Origin: Clostridia bacterium | GTDB lineage: Bacteria; Bacillota; Clostridia; Oscillospirales; CAG-272 | DNA: 38,128 bases | NCBI GenBank assembly: GCA_017398585.1 | Contig: JAFQFS010000121.1 | Coordinates: 1-38,128, forward strand | Direction: 5' to 3' | Shown: in pieces, positions 22,465-30,479 of the stretch | How positions within the stretch are numbered: the stretch's first letter is position 1 | How the letters are laid out: each line of letters starts with the position of its first letter | Notes under the pieces: model-generated | Database searches by the model: none | What the model was told of the DNA's origin: nothing | The model's input: only the letters and a program-made list of their open reading frames with translations | Made by a program: the position numbers and the translations under genes

Positions 22465-22599
22465 AGGATGGTTCTCCTTTTGGTATGAATTTTTGTTACT
22501 TACAGGGTATCATAAATAAATAACAAAATCAAGAGGGAATTTTCAAATGCGGGAGTTTTTTTGTACAGAAAATTGATTTTGTGCGGATTGTCAGGAGGG

Positions 22600-23298
22600 G
22601 GGAGACGGTCGCTTTCTTGAAAGAAAGCTCCGCAAAGAACTTCAATCTGTGTAGCCATTTGGTATGGCTGATATGATTTAGTGGGGGAAAAAGAAGGAAT
22701 TTTCGGTGGAGTTCGGCTTAAATTTGTTAGACCTATAGCCGTGGAGAGATAAAGATCATGAGGAATAGTGGAGCGACTTCTCAAAACTCCGTTTTGTTCA
22801 GCGCTCGACACTTCCGTATACTGGATATAGTGCGCCCTTTTAGAATTCAGCTACATAAACTCTTACACCGCCCGAGTTGCGGAGCAACTCGTCTTGGCAT
22901 GCCGCCGTTCGTGCTTTGCGTTAGTCAAAACTTGACGTCAGCCGCTCTAACTGACAGAAGCGAGGACGGCGGCAGCCAAGCCGAGCGGGAAATCTCTCTA
23001 CGTAGAGTGATTGCGAACGATAGCACGAAATCGAGGTTAGTCTATACGGCGTGGGAAGTCATGGGTCTAAAAGACTTCCTACGGAAGTCTTATGTGGCCC
23101 CTGACTTCCGTCTCCACCCTTTCTCAGGATTTGGATGTCTATATTTTGTCAGCTGGGACTAACTAAATGGCTGCGCACAGACCCATCCAAAATCCCCTAA
23201 AAACAAAAAATCTGCACAGTCCGAATCACTGTAACAGCCCAAAGAGGTTTGGAGGGGAGTCTGAGGGGGACCTTTCCTCTGAAAAGGTCCCCCTCAGA
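22600..23298. repeat. L element copy L1 with about 400-nt conserved core
   Basis: The left arm is GGGGAGACGGTCGC...CTCCGCAAAGAACTTC. The right arm is CCAAAGAGGTTTGGAGGGG followed by TGAGGGGGACC/GGTCCCCCTCA (to 23298). The core from about 22700 to 23165 (GAGGAATAGTGGAGCGACTT, TGACGTCAGCCGCTC, AGCCAAGCCGAGCGGGAAAT) recurs at 29310-29740. A 134-codon frame at 22758 is partly conserved in the other copy but has no SD, and the copies differ by whole hairpins, so a structured RNA or DNA is more likely than a protein. It lies between the hydrolase and fucosidase genes. Confidence 0.75.
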
Positions 23299-23308
23299 AA
23301 ACTATATT

Positions 23309-24343
23309 TTATAAGTCGTTCTTTTCCAGTTCCGCCGCTTCTCTGAGAATATCCACGGAGAAGGAGGGGATGCGGCCGAGGGCGTCGGGACCTACGTTGA
23401 GGAGGTAGTTGATGCCCATGGAATTGAGGTGTTTTTTGTTGTTGTAGACTTTTTCGGCGTTTTTCCAGTTCTGGTCGAAGTATTTGAAGCCCCAGCTGTC
23501 GTTGAGGGTGGCGGCGGTTTCGTAGAGACCGTAGGGGGAGTACTTGAATCCGCCGAGGTCGTTCATGTCGCCGTCTTTCGTTTCGGGCATCTTGTCCGGG
23601 AGCTTCTGCGGGATTTCGTTGTCACCGAGGGAGACGTAGTCGTATGCGCCGTTGCCGAGACGGGAGTTGATCAGGCAGTCCGGCTGGTACTGCTTGACCA
23701 TGTCGAACAGCTCAAGGCTCTGTTCGGGCGTGATCGTGTGCGGGGTATCGAACCAGATCAGGCAGAGATCGCCGTACTTCGTCAGGATTTCCTTCACCTG
23801 CGGCTTGATTTTGCGTTCGAAGCAGCGGGAGAAATCCTTGCCTTCCGCCGACTTGCCGAAGTCCCACGAGTTGTGCCACGATACACCGGAACAGGGATAG
23901 GGATTCGTGTATCCGCCGCCGTCCGGATCGTGCCAGTCGAGTTCCTGCGAGTAGTACAGACCGAACTTCAGACCGTGCTTGTAGCACGCTTCCGCCAGCT
24001 CGCCGATGATGTCGCGGCCGAACGGGGTCGCGTCAACGACGTTGAACGGGTCCGCTTCCGACTTGAACAGCGCGAAGCCGTCATGGTGCTTGGAGGTGAT
24101 CACGAAGTACTGCATGCCGCAGTCCTTCGCAAGGGAGAGCCATTCGTCCGCATTGAAGTATACCGGGTTGAAGACGTTCGCCAGTGCGCTGTATTCCTTC
24201 GACGGAATTGCAAAGTAGGACTGCGCCCATTCCGCGTAGGAATTCGTGCGGCGTCCGCGGTATTCGCCGCCGAGGAGGGAGTAGAGTCCGAAGTGGACCA
24301 TCATGCCGTATTTTGCCTGCTTGAACCATTCTCTGTTGTTCAT
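23309..24343 (-). CDS. Alpha-L-fucosidase (GH29), cytoplasmic
   Basis: The protein has 344 aa and hydrolyses terminal alpha-L-fucose with retention. It has the GH29 barrel motifs GMMVHFGLYSLLGGE at the start, FVITSKHHDGFALF (His86-His87) and LIWFDTPHT, in which Asp199 is the expected nucleophile. It is shorter than many GH29 enzymes and lacks a C-terminal beta-sandwich and a signal peptide, so it probably acts on imported fucosylated oligosaccharides. AAAGGAG precedes the ATG. It is followed on the same strand by the GtaA-type protein. An operator-like palindrome lies 37-57 bp upstream of the start. Confidence 0.92.
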   Translation of the reverse strand: MNNREWFKQAKYGMMVHFGLYSLLGGEYRGRRTNSYAEWAQSYFAIPSKEYSALANVFNPVYFNADEWLSLAKDCGMQYFVITSKHHDGFALFKSEADPFNVVDATPFGRDIIGELAEACYKHGLKFGLYYSQELDWHDPDGGGYTNPYPCSGVSWHNSWDFGKSAEGKDFSRCFERKIKPQVKEILTKYGDLCLIWFDTPHTITPEQSLELFDMVKQYQPDCLINSRLGNGAYDYVSLGDNEIPQKLPDKMPETKDGDMNDLGGFKYSPYGLYETAATLNDSWGFKYFDQNWKNAEKVYNNKKHLNSMGINYLLNVGPDALGRIPSFSVDILREAAELEKNDL

Positions 24344-24379
24344 GTGGGGCTCCTTTCGGGAGGGAAGATTTTGATTGAC

Positions 24380-24400
24380 TTGACCGGCAGTGCCGGTTAA
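24380..24400. promoter_or_regulatory. Operator-like palindrome upstream of the fucosidase
   Basis: TTGACCGGCA-G-TGCCGGTTAA has 10-bp arms with one mismatch around a single central base, 37-57 bp before the fucosidase ATG. It has the size of a repressor site. No regulator is next to it. A promoter could not be assigned with confidence. Confidence 0.5.
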
Positions 24401-24404
24401 ATAA

Positions 24405-24650
24405 TGTTGACTGAAGTTGGAATTGGGATGTCTTAATAGCCTTCCTCCGGGAGGAAGGTGGCGGCGAAGCCGTCGGAAGGAGACCGCGGCACAATCGGTT
24501 TGAGTCGCTATATTTTGTAATCAAAGCAGAAACCACAGCCGCATGCCTTCGGCAGAGATTCAAATCGTTCATGACGCATTCTCCCTCAGTCCCTACGGGA
24601 CAGCTCCCTCCCGGAGGGAGCCATTAACTGACACCATCAAACTTCTTTTA
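24405..24650 (+). repeat. T element copy T3 (diverged)
   Basis: It shares long blocks with 14970-15242 in the same orientation: GGAAGGAGA.CGCGGCACAATCG, TTTGAGTCGCTATATTTTG, TAATCAAAGCAGAAAC, CAGCCGCATGCCTTCGGCAG and CTCCCTCCCGGAGGGAGCC. The terminal repeats are weaker (GTTGACTGAAG at the left; TAACTGACACCATC at the right). No flanking direct repeat is evident. It lies between the divergent fucosidase and GNAT genes. Confidence 0.75.
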
Positions 24651-24698
24651 TGATACCATAGATTTCGGATGCCGTCAATAAAAAATTCCGGTTTTCTC

Positions 24699-24727
24699 TT
24701 GCGGGGAGAGGTGTCCCATGATATAAT
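24699..24727 (+). promoter_or_regulatory. Promoter of the GNAT gene
   Basis: TTGCGG (24699-24704), a 17-bp spacer and TATAAT (24722-24727). The -35 box is weak. The expected transcript start near 24734 favours the ATG at 24764 over the one at 24743. Confidence 0.5.
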
Positions 24728-24763
24728 GGAAGAAAAAAACGCATGAACGAAAGGCGGAACAAT

Positions 24764-25342
24764 ATGAGACAGCTTATGATGATTCACCGGATGGAAACAA
24801 TCGACGACTATCCGGTGCCGGAGGGATGGACCGTCCGCAACTGGCGCGAAGGTGAGGTCGAAATCTGGACACGTATCTGCGAAAACGGCCTGTGCGGCCC
24901 CGACGACGGGACGTTCTCGTCGTGGAAAGGCTCGATCCTCGGACGCGAAGCGCTCGTACCGGAACGGGACATTTTCTTCGTCTGCCGCGAAAACGACATC
25001 CCCGAAGCAACGCTCACCGCGTATGTCCATCCGGACGGCGTCGGCGATATCCATATGGTCGCGGCAGCGCCGTCGATCCGCGGGAACAACGTCGGACGCG
25101 TGATGCTGTCCGTCGGCATGAAGAAGCTGGACAAGGAAATGACGCACCGTCCCCGCATCACGGAACTGACCACGGACGACTGGCGCATCCCCGCGATCGT
25201 CGGTTACCTGAAAGCCGGATTCCAGCCCGTCGAATACGACGAAGGCATGGTCGAACGCTGGACGAAAATCTGCAGCGACCTGAACATGCACGGCATCGAA
25301 ATGCTCACCGAGCAGGGCGAACCGACCGGAATTATTCTGTAA
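24764..25342 (+). CDS. GNAT-family N-acetyltransferase
   Basis: The protein has 192 aa. It shows the GCN5-related fold: an N-terminal strand and helix, the long strand pair FVCRENDIPEATLTAYVHPD, then IHMVAAAPSIRGNNVGRVML, which holds the acetyl-CoA pyrophosphate loop (RGNNVG), and GYLKAGFQPVEY as the last helix and strand. The acceptor is unknown. The start at 24764 has AAGGCGG upstream and a realistic leader length; the ATG at 24743 would leave about 9 nt of leader. It is monocistronic and ends in a two-way terminator. Confidence 0.85.
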   Translation: MRQLMMIHRMETIDDYPVPEGWTVRNWREGEVEIWTRICENGLCGPDDGTFSSWKGSILGREALVPERDIFFVCRENDIPEATLTAYVHPDGVGDIHMVAAAPSIRGNNVGRVMLSVGMKKLDKEMTHRPRITELTTDDWRIPAIVGYLKAGFQPVEYDEGMVERWTKICSDLNMHGIEMLTEQGEPTGIIL

Positions 25343-25349
25343 ACAAAGG

Positions 25350-25374
25350 AAAAGGACGGATTTCCGTCCTTTTT
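25350..25374. terminator. Bidirectional intrinsic terminator
   Basis: AAAAGGACGGA (25350-25360) pairs with TCCGTCCTTTT (25363-25373) and has T runs on both strands. It lies between the convergent GNAT and XRE genes. Confidence 0.8.
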
Positions 25375-25379
25375 CTGCA

Positions 25380-26543
25380 TTATTCTCTGGTTTTCCGCAC
25401 CCATTCGTCCCAGCGCGGATCTGCCTGCATTTCCGCTTTGACCGCGTGATAATCCGGGACGCACCACCACGGCCAGTCCTCCGGCAGGGTGGAGGCGGCG
25501 GTCAGTGTGTATCCTCCAGGATTGACACGGAGCGTCCGGAACAGCGGGGAGGTATGGAACGTTTCGTTGTCATCGCTGATCCGTTCAAATGCCCGCGCAT
25601 GATCCAGTGCCTTGTCCAGCGACGCAAACGCGGCGTCACGGTCACCGGTGCGCCACTGGAATTCGGAAAGATAGAGATACATGCAGCTGACTTTGATGTG
25701 GTGCAGACCGTAGTCACCGTCCGGAAACGCACACGCAAACAGACCGATGGCGTTTTGGATGATCGGGATGGCGTTTTCGGGAAGCCGCCCGTACGGAAGC
25801 GAGATCAGACTCTGGATCATCTGTTCCGCGCAGGAGGAGAGCATCGTGTTGATGGCTTCGGCGAGACGTTCCGCACGGCGTTTTCCGTCATAGGCGGAGG
25901 CGAGCAGAAGTTCCTGACAGTTCCGCAGTTCGGGACAGGTCCCCGCAACGGCAGCGCCCTTGTCGTATTCGCCGGTGTTGGCATAGAGCTGGATCAGTTC
26001 CCGCACCGCCTGATGACGCATGGGACCGTCCGGCAGGGTTTCGAGCAGTTTTTCGTACAGCGCGATGGCTTCCTTCCATTCGGCGTAGGTGCGGTGGTGT
26101 TCGACCGCATAGACATCGTAGCCGTATTCGTCGGTGCAGTGATATTCGCCGTACCGGACGTAGCCGGCGTTGTACAGAACGGAGGCAAGGCAGAGCATCA
26201 GCGTTTCGTTTCCGGGAAATTCCGCCGCACTTTCCCGCGCAAGCTGAAGACATTCGTCCATGCAGACGTCCTTCCCGTTGTTTTTTGCGTTCATCGCGCG
26301 GATGCGGTCCGCCAGTTCGCCGATTTTCTGACTGCGTTCGGTCTGATAGCCGAACAGTTCGTCGATGGAAACGCCGAAAAAGTTCGCCATGGAGGGGAGC
26401 AGTTCCATGTCCGGATAGCAGATGCCGTTTTCCCAGCGCGAGACGGCCTGCGGCGTCACGCCGAGCGCCTGCGCAAGATCGTCCTGCGTACGGCCGTATT
26501 TCCGGCGGAGTTCGCGCATCCGTTCGCCCAATTTGATTTGCAT
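25380..26543 (-). CDS. XRE-family regulator with TPR-like C-terminal region
   Basis: The protein has 387 aa. Residues 5-65 are a Cro/C1 helix-turn-helix (LGERMRELRRKYGRTQDDLA, VTPQAVSRWENG, MANFFGVSIDELFGY). The rest is mostly helical with TPR-like units (EAIALYEKLLETLP, LIQLYANTGEYDKGAA, DAAFASLDKALDHA) and a Trp-rich tail. It has the same plan as the regulator at 332-1396 but low identity after the helix-turn-helix. AGGAGGT precedes the ATG. Targets are unknown. Confidence 0.87.
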   Translation of the reverse strand: MQIKLGERMRELRRKYGRTQDDLAQALGVTPQAVSRWENGICYPDMELLPSMANFFGVSIDELFGYQTERSQKIGELADRIRAMNAKNNGKDVCMDECLQLARESAAEFPGNETLMLCLASVLYNAGYVRYGEYHCTDEYGYDVYAVEHHRTYAEWKEAIALYEKLLETLPDGPMRHQAVRELIQLYANTGEYDKGAAVAGTCPELRNCQELLLASAYDGKRRAERLAEAINTMLSSCAEQMIQSLISLPYGRLPENAIPIIQNAIGLFACAFPDGDYGLHHIKVSCMYLYLSEFQWRTGDRDAAFASLDKALDHARAFERISDDNETFHTSPLFRTLRVNPGGYTLTAASTLPEDWPWWCVPDYHAVKAEMQADPRWDEWVRKTRE

Positions 26544-26581
26544 AAGGATACCTCCTGAATGAGATTCACCGGTATGGTTTT

Positions 26582-26610
26582 ATTGTAACAGAGAAAGGAC
26601 GGAAAATCAA
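26582..26610 (-). promoter_or_regulatory. Promoter of the second XRE regulator
   Basis: On the minus strand TTGATT (26605-26610), a 17-bp spacer and TACAAT (26582-26587), 39 bp upstream of the ATG. Confidence 0.55.
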
Positions 26611-26660
26611 TGATTCATCTGTTTGCCGGAAATCAACAAATTGTTTGGTCGGAGAAAAAC

Positions 26661-26691
26661 AAAAAAGCGACTGTGTTTCCACAATCGCTTT
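26661..26691 (-). terminator. Terminator of tRNA-Thr
   Basis: On the minus strand AAAGCGATTGTG-GAAA-CACAGTCGCTTTTTT follows the tRNA by two bases. The stem has one mismatch and ends in six T. Confidence 0.85.
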
Positions 26692-26693
26692 AA

Positions 26694-26764
26694 GCTGGTG
26701 GAGGGATTCGGACCCTCGACCTGCTGATTACGAATCAGCTGCTCTACCCCTGAGCCACACCAGC
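26694..26764 (-). tRNA. tRNA-Thr(CGU)
   Basis: This is a 71-nt cloverleaf on the minus strand: acceptor GCTGGTG/CACCAGC, D stem GCTC/GAGC, anticodon stem GCTGA/TCAGC with loop TTCGTAA (anticodon CGT), and T arm GAGGG-TCCGAAT-CCCTC. CCA is not encoded. Confidence 0.96.
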
Positions 26765-26802
26765 ATTCTGAATCCCCACTTCCGTGCGGATTCAGCTTTT
26801 TT

Positions 26803-26831
26803 ATTATACTACAGACCTTCCGGTTTGTCAA
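26803..26831 (-). promoter_or_regulatory. Perfect sigma-A promoter for tRNA-Thr
   Basis: On the minus strand TTGACA (26826-26831), a 17-bp spacer and TATAAT (26803-26808). A CTGAATCC/GGATTCAG leader hairpin lies between it and the tRNA. Confidence 0.85.
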
Positions 26832-26865
26832 GATGTTTTGGCAAATTTTCTTACCGGCAGTATCT

Positions 26866-28041
26866 TTACCGGTTCGCTTCGTACAGCAGTGCGTCCGCCG
26901 CCGCGATCACGTCCGTCAGTGCCGCGCCCGCCGCGAACACTTCGTACAGCGCGAGAACGTATGCGCGGTATTCGCCGTCCGTTACATCCGTGAGTTCCGT
27001 GAAAACGTCCGCTGCCGTGCCGCCGTTTTCCGCGGTATACTTCGCCAGTGCCGCCGCCGCGCCGGCCGCGATGTACGCCGGATGTCCGCCCGCTTCGGTC
27101 ACCGACAGCGATCCGCCCGTCAGACGGTCGGACTTCGCCAGCTTGCGCGGGATATCCGCACCGACGCGTGCGCACGTATCGCCGAGCGACGTGTTGCCGA
27201 ACCGGCGGATGAGGTCGTTCGTGTGTTCGATCAGCTCGTCGAACGGCATATTGAACCGTTTTGCGAGCGCAACCGCGCTTTCCGTCATCGCTTCGCGGAC
27301 GATCACGCGGATTTCCGGGTCGGCGATGGCTTCGCTGATGTACTCATACCCCTTGTACATGCCGAGGTACGCGCAGGTCGCGTGTCCCATGTTGTGGAGG
27401 TAGAGCTTCCGTTCGATGACAAAGCGGAACGGGGAAACGGGAATGACATTGCGGATCTCCGGAACATCCCCTTTGAACGCGTCGCGGTCGCAGGGAAGAA
27501 CGGCGTATTCTTCCGCACGGACGAGGAGAGGGTCGATCTTTGCAAGTTCCGGATCGGGGATCGGGACCATGCGTCCGACGGAAGTCTCGACGAGACCGAC
27601 GGAAGCGAGTTCGTCCGCCGTCAGTTCGGGTTCAAGAAGGGAGCGGATATACACGTCCGCGTCCATGAGGTTTTCGCAGATGAGGAGGTTGAAGGGACGT
27701 TTCGTTTCGGCATAGCGCAGTTTGATGCCGCCGGCGAGGTTCGGGATGATGAACCGGATCGCCTTTGCGCCGACACAGGTGACGCAGATGTCGCAGTCCG
27801 CGATGACACGCTGTGCCGCTTCGCGGTCGTTGCCGTTGACGGCGCGGACATTTTTGATGGTGAGGCGGGTGGAGGCGCCCGTGCGGACGATCTCGAGCGG
27901 ATATTCGTGACGGGCGTTCAGCTCGCCGACGATTTTTTCGGACACATCGACGAAGCAGGTTTCGTAACCGGCTTCGGACATGATCTGACCGATGAAGCCG
28001 CGTCCGATGTTGCCGGCACCGATGATAACAGCTTGTTTCAT
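26866..28041 (-). CDS. mtlD: Mannitol-1-phosphate 5-dehydrogenase
   Basis: The protein has 391 aa and oxidises mannitol-1-phosphate to fructose-6-phosphate with NAD. It belongs to the long-chain mannitol dehydrogenase family: the N-terminal Rossmann motif GAGNIGRGFIGQIM, CVGAKAIRF, and the catalytic region ERKLYLHNMGHA with the family Lys, followed by AYLGMYKG. AAGGAG precedes the ATG. It is the second gene of an operon behind the PfkB kinase, 17 bp apart. No mannitol PTS genes (mtlA/mtlF) are in the window. Confidence 0.93.
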   Translation of the reverse strand: MKQAVIIGAGNIGRGFIGQIMSEAGYETCFVDVSEKIVGELNARHEYPLEIVRTGASTRLTIKNVRAVNGNDREAAQRVIADCDICVTCVGAKAIRFIIPNLAGGIKLRYAETKRPFNLLICENLMDADVYIRSLLEPELTADELASVGLVETSVGRMVPIPDPELAKIDPLLVRAEEYAVLPCDRDAFKGDVPEIRNVIPVSPFRFVIERKLYLHNMGHATCAYLGMYKGYEYISEAIADPEIRVIVREAMTESAVALAKRFNMPFDELIEHTNDLIRRFGNTSLGDTCARVGADIPRKLAKSDRLTGGSLSVTEAGGHPAYIAAGAAAALAKYTAENGGTAADVFTELTDVTDGEYRAYVLALYEVFAAGAALTDVIAAADALLYEANR

Positions 28042-28058
28042 GATGGTTCTCCTTTTTC

Positions 28059-29078
28059 TCAGAATGCCGCGCCGGAATCCGCGACGCCGTAGATGTCCGC
28101 GTATTTGAGGGCTTCTTCAACCGTGCCCATTGCCTCGGTCGCACCGGGTTCGGTGAGAGACATTGTTGCCGCGCAGTTGGCGAGGAGCAGGGCATCGCCG
28201 AGGTTCATGCCGCGGTGAGCCGCACAGAGCATGCCCGCGCAGAACGCGTCGCCCGCGCCGACCTTGCCCATGATTTTGTCCTTCGGGAGACCGATCTGTC
28301 CGCAGGAATACAGTTTGCCGTCCCGATCCATGCCGAAGCCGCCTTCGGGGCAGTGGATGACCGCCCATTCGCCGACACCGAGGTCGAAGAGGGCAGAGAG
28401 AGCTTTCGGAAGATTGTCGTACAGGAGAGCGCCGTCTTCGCCGCGGAGCGGGATACCGGTGCTTTCCGACGCTTCGATCTCGTTGATGATGCAGTAATCG
28501 GTGTACTTCAGCGCGGGCGGAACGAGCTTCATGAAGCGTTCGCCGCTTTCGCTGACGACGTCGATGGAGGTTCTGATGCCGCGTTCCTTCGCGTGAGCGA
28601 GCAGGCGCGCCATTTTTGTACCGTATTCGTCGTCTTCGACGTCCAGCGCGTCGAGCAGAAGGATATACGCGATATGCAGGATATCGCAGTCGATGTCATC
28701 CCAGCGGAAGGAATCCTCACAGAATTCCGCATTCGCGCCGCGGAAATGGAAGAACGTACGCTCTCTTGTGAAGTTGTCGCTCATGACGGCGGTGAATGAC
28801 GTGGAACCCTTCCGGTAAATGGTGGAGGTATCCAGTCCTTCCGCGTTCAGACGTTCCAGGACATAATCGCCGTTCTCGTCCTCGCCGACCAGCCCCAGCC
28901 CGGAGACCTTCACGTCCGGCATGAGCCGCGCGATGTCAATCCCGACGTTGCAGACCGATCCGCCGACGCTCTTGCCGATCTCCGTGATGGTCGTGAGCTT
29001 CCCCGGCGTCGGATACCCGCTGATCGGGTACAGCAGGTCAAGCACGATATTCCCCGCAATACAGATTTTATTTTTCAT
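28059..29078 (-). CDS. PfkB-family carbohydrate kinase
   Basis: The protein has 339 aa, a ribokinase-fold sugar kinase. N-terminal AGNIVLDLLYPISGYPTPGK and KSVGGSVCNVGIDIARL form the sugar-binding side, INEIEASESTGI is the second signature, and GKVGAGDAFCAGML contains the anion hole and catalytic Asp. Its tight coupling to mtlD suggests a hexitol or ketohexose substrate (fructose is plausible), but the family also includes ribokinase, 2-keto-3-deoxygluconate kinase and others. It has its own consensus promoter. Confidence 0.88.
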   Translation of the reverse strand: MKNKICIAGNIVLDLLYPISGYPTPGKLTTITEIGKSVGGSVCNVGIDIARLMPDVKVSGLGLVGEDENGDYVLERLNAEGLDTSTIYRKGSTSFTAVMSDNFTRERTFFHFRGANAEFCEDSFRWDDIDCDILHIAYILLLDALDVEDDEYGTKMARLLAHAKERGIRTSIDVVSESGERFMKLVPPALKYTDYCIINEIEASESTGIPLRGEDGALLYDNLPKALSALFDLGVGEWAVIHCPEGGFGMDRDGKLYSCGQIGLPKDKIMGKVGAGDAFCAGMLCAAHRGMNLGDALLLANCAATMSLTEPGATEAMGTVEEALKYADIYGVADSGAAF

Positions 29079-29123
29079 GATATTGACTCCGTTCCTTGTT
29101 TTCGTTATAATAATGATAGATAA

Positions 29124-29152
29124 ATTATATCATCCTGTGCGGGATTAGTCAA
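29124..29152 (-). promoter_or_regulatory. Sigma-A promoter of the kinase-mtlD operon
   Basis: On the minus strand TTGACT (29147-29152), a 17-bp spacer and TATAAT (29124-29129), 46 bp upstream of the kinase ATG. No mannitol operator was recognised. Confidence 0.75.
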
Positions 29153-29194
29153 TATTGTTTTTTCTCTCCCGGGTGGGGAGTGCGGGGGTGGGGT

Positions 29195-29866
29195 TTCCTG
29201 AAGGGGACCTTTTCAGAGGAAAGGTCCCCCTCAGACTCCCCTCCAAACCTCTTTGGTCTGCGGAAGCCGGTTTGGGCAGTTGATATGGGAGAGAGGGGAA
29301 AAGGGGAAAATTTTTGGTGGAGTACGGCTGAAATCGTTCGGGCGGAAGCCATATAGTCATAAAAATCATGAGGAATAGTGGAGCGACTTCTCAAAACTCC
29401 GTTTTGTTCAGCGCTCGACCCTTCCGTATACGTGATCTAGTACGCCCTTATAGAATTCAGCTACTTTACGTCTTACACCGCACTCCTTGGCTGCCGCCGT
29501 TCGTGCTTTGCGTTTGTGCAAACTTGACGTCAGCCGCTCTGACTAACAGAAGCGAGGACGGCGACAGCCAAGCCGAGCGGGAAATTGCTTTCCGTAGAGA
29601 GATTGCTAACGATTGCACGATATTGAGGTTATCCCATACGGCGGGGGAAGTCAGGGTCTCGGCGGTCCCTGACTTCCGTCTCCACCCTTCCTCAGAAATT
29701 GGATCGCTCCCATTTTGTCAGCTGGGACCAACTAAATGGCTGCGCACAGACCCATCCAAAACCCCCCTAAAAACGAACCCATATAAGCCAGACCAAATGG
29801 CTACAACAGATTAAAGTTCTTTGCGGAGCTTTCTTTCAAGAAAGCGACCGTCTCCCCTGAACGTAT
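29195..29866. repeat. L element copy L2 (arms swapped relative to L1)
   Basis: The left arm here is AAGGGGACC...GGTCCCCCTCAGACTCCCC with CCAAACCTCTTTGG. The right arm is AAAGTTCTTTGCGGAGC, CTTTC-TTGAAAG-type stem and GACCGTCTCCCC. The core (GGTGGAGTACGGCT, GAGGAATAGTGGAGCGACTT, TGACGTCAGCCGCTC, AGCCAAGCCGAGCGGGAAAT, AACTAAATGGCTGCGCACAG) runs in the same direction as in L1. The L1 core has an extra CGAGTTGC/GCAACTCG hairpin that is absent here. It lies between the divergent kinase and uracil-DNA glycosylase genes. Confidence 0.75.
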
Positions 29867-29903
29867 GCTTAGCACACCCCCCATTTGATAGAAAGGAGAA
29901 CCT

Positions 29904-30464
29904 ATGGACTGGAATGAACTGGAAAGCGCCTGTATGAATTGCAGGGGCTGTGAATTGTGGAAGACGAGGACGAATCTGGTGTTCGGGTGCGGGAACCGGA
30001 ATGCGGAGCTGATGTTTGTCGGGGAAGGACCCGGGGAACGGGAGGATGCGACGGGGATACCGTTTGTCGGGGCGGCGGGGATGCTGCTGGACAAATACCT
30101 GGAGGCCGTCGGGATCGAGCGGGAGGACGTTTATATTGCCAATATTCTGAAGTGCCGCCCGCCGAATAACCGTGACCCGCTGCCGGAAGAAGGCGACGCC
30201 TGCATCGGTCACCTGCGCGGGCAGGTGAAGCTTGTACGCCCGAAGGTGATCGTCTGCCTCGGACGCATCGCCGCCGCACGGCTCATCCATCCGGATTATA
30301 AAATTACCAGAGAACACGGACAGATCGTCCTGAAGGGCGGATTTGCCATGACCGCCGTGTACCACCCCGCCGCGCTTCTGCGCGATGCCTCCAAAAAGGA
30401 GGATATGCTCCGCGATATGAAGAAGATCCGTGCATATCTCGACGGATTGAACGGAAACGGTTAA
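29904..30464 (+). CDS. Uracil-DNA glycosylase, family 4 (Fe-S type)
   Basis: The protein has 186 aa. It removes uracil from DNA to start base-excision repair. Four cysteines for a [4Fe-4S] cluster are at 10, 13, 84 and 100 (CMNC, LKCRPPNNRDP, DAC). The catalytic motif GEGPGEREDATGIPFVG (from residue 40) and HPAALLR near the end are typical of UDG family 4. AAAGGAG precedes the ATG. It leads an operon with an exported protein 15 bp downstream and an aldolase-like enzyme. Confidence 0.94.
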   Translation: MDWNELESACMNCRGCELWKTRTNLVFGCGNRNAELMFVGEGPGEREDATGIPFVGAAGMLLDKYLEAVGIEREDVYIANILKCRPPNNRDPLPEEGDACIGHLRGQVKLVRPKVIVCLGRIAAARLIHPDYKITREHGQIVLKGGFAMTAVYHPAALLRDASKKEDMLRDMKKIRAYLDGLNGNG

Positions 30465-30479
30465 GAAAGGAGATTTTTT

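Noticed and set aside
20542-22488. A 648-codon frame antisense to the GtaA-type gene
   Set aside because: It is the complement of a well-supported gene; the residue mix is Val/Gly/Glu-rich and no family is recognised.
22480-22560. A promoter for the GtaA-type gene
   Set aside because: TTGATT with 17 bp to TACCCT is too weak to call.
22758-23162. A 134-codon frame in the L1 core and its 148-codon partner at 29368
   Set aside because: There is partial similarity between copies, but no SD, different lengths and hairpin-sized indels. Kept as a repeat core, not a gene.
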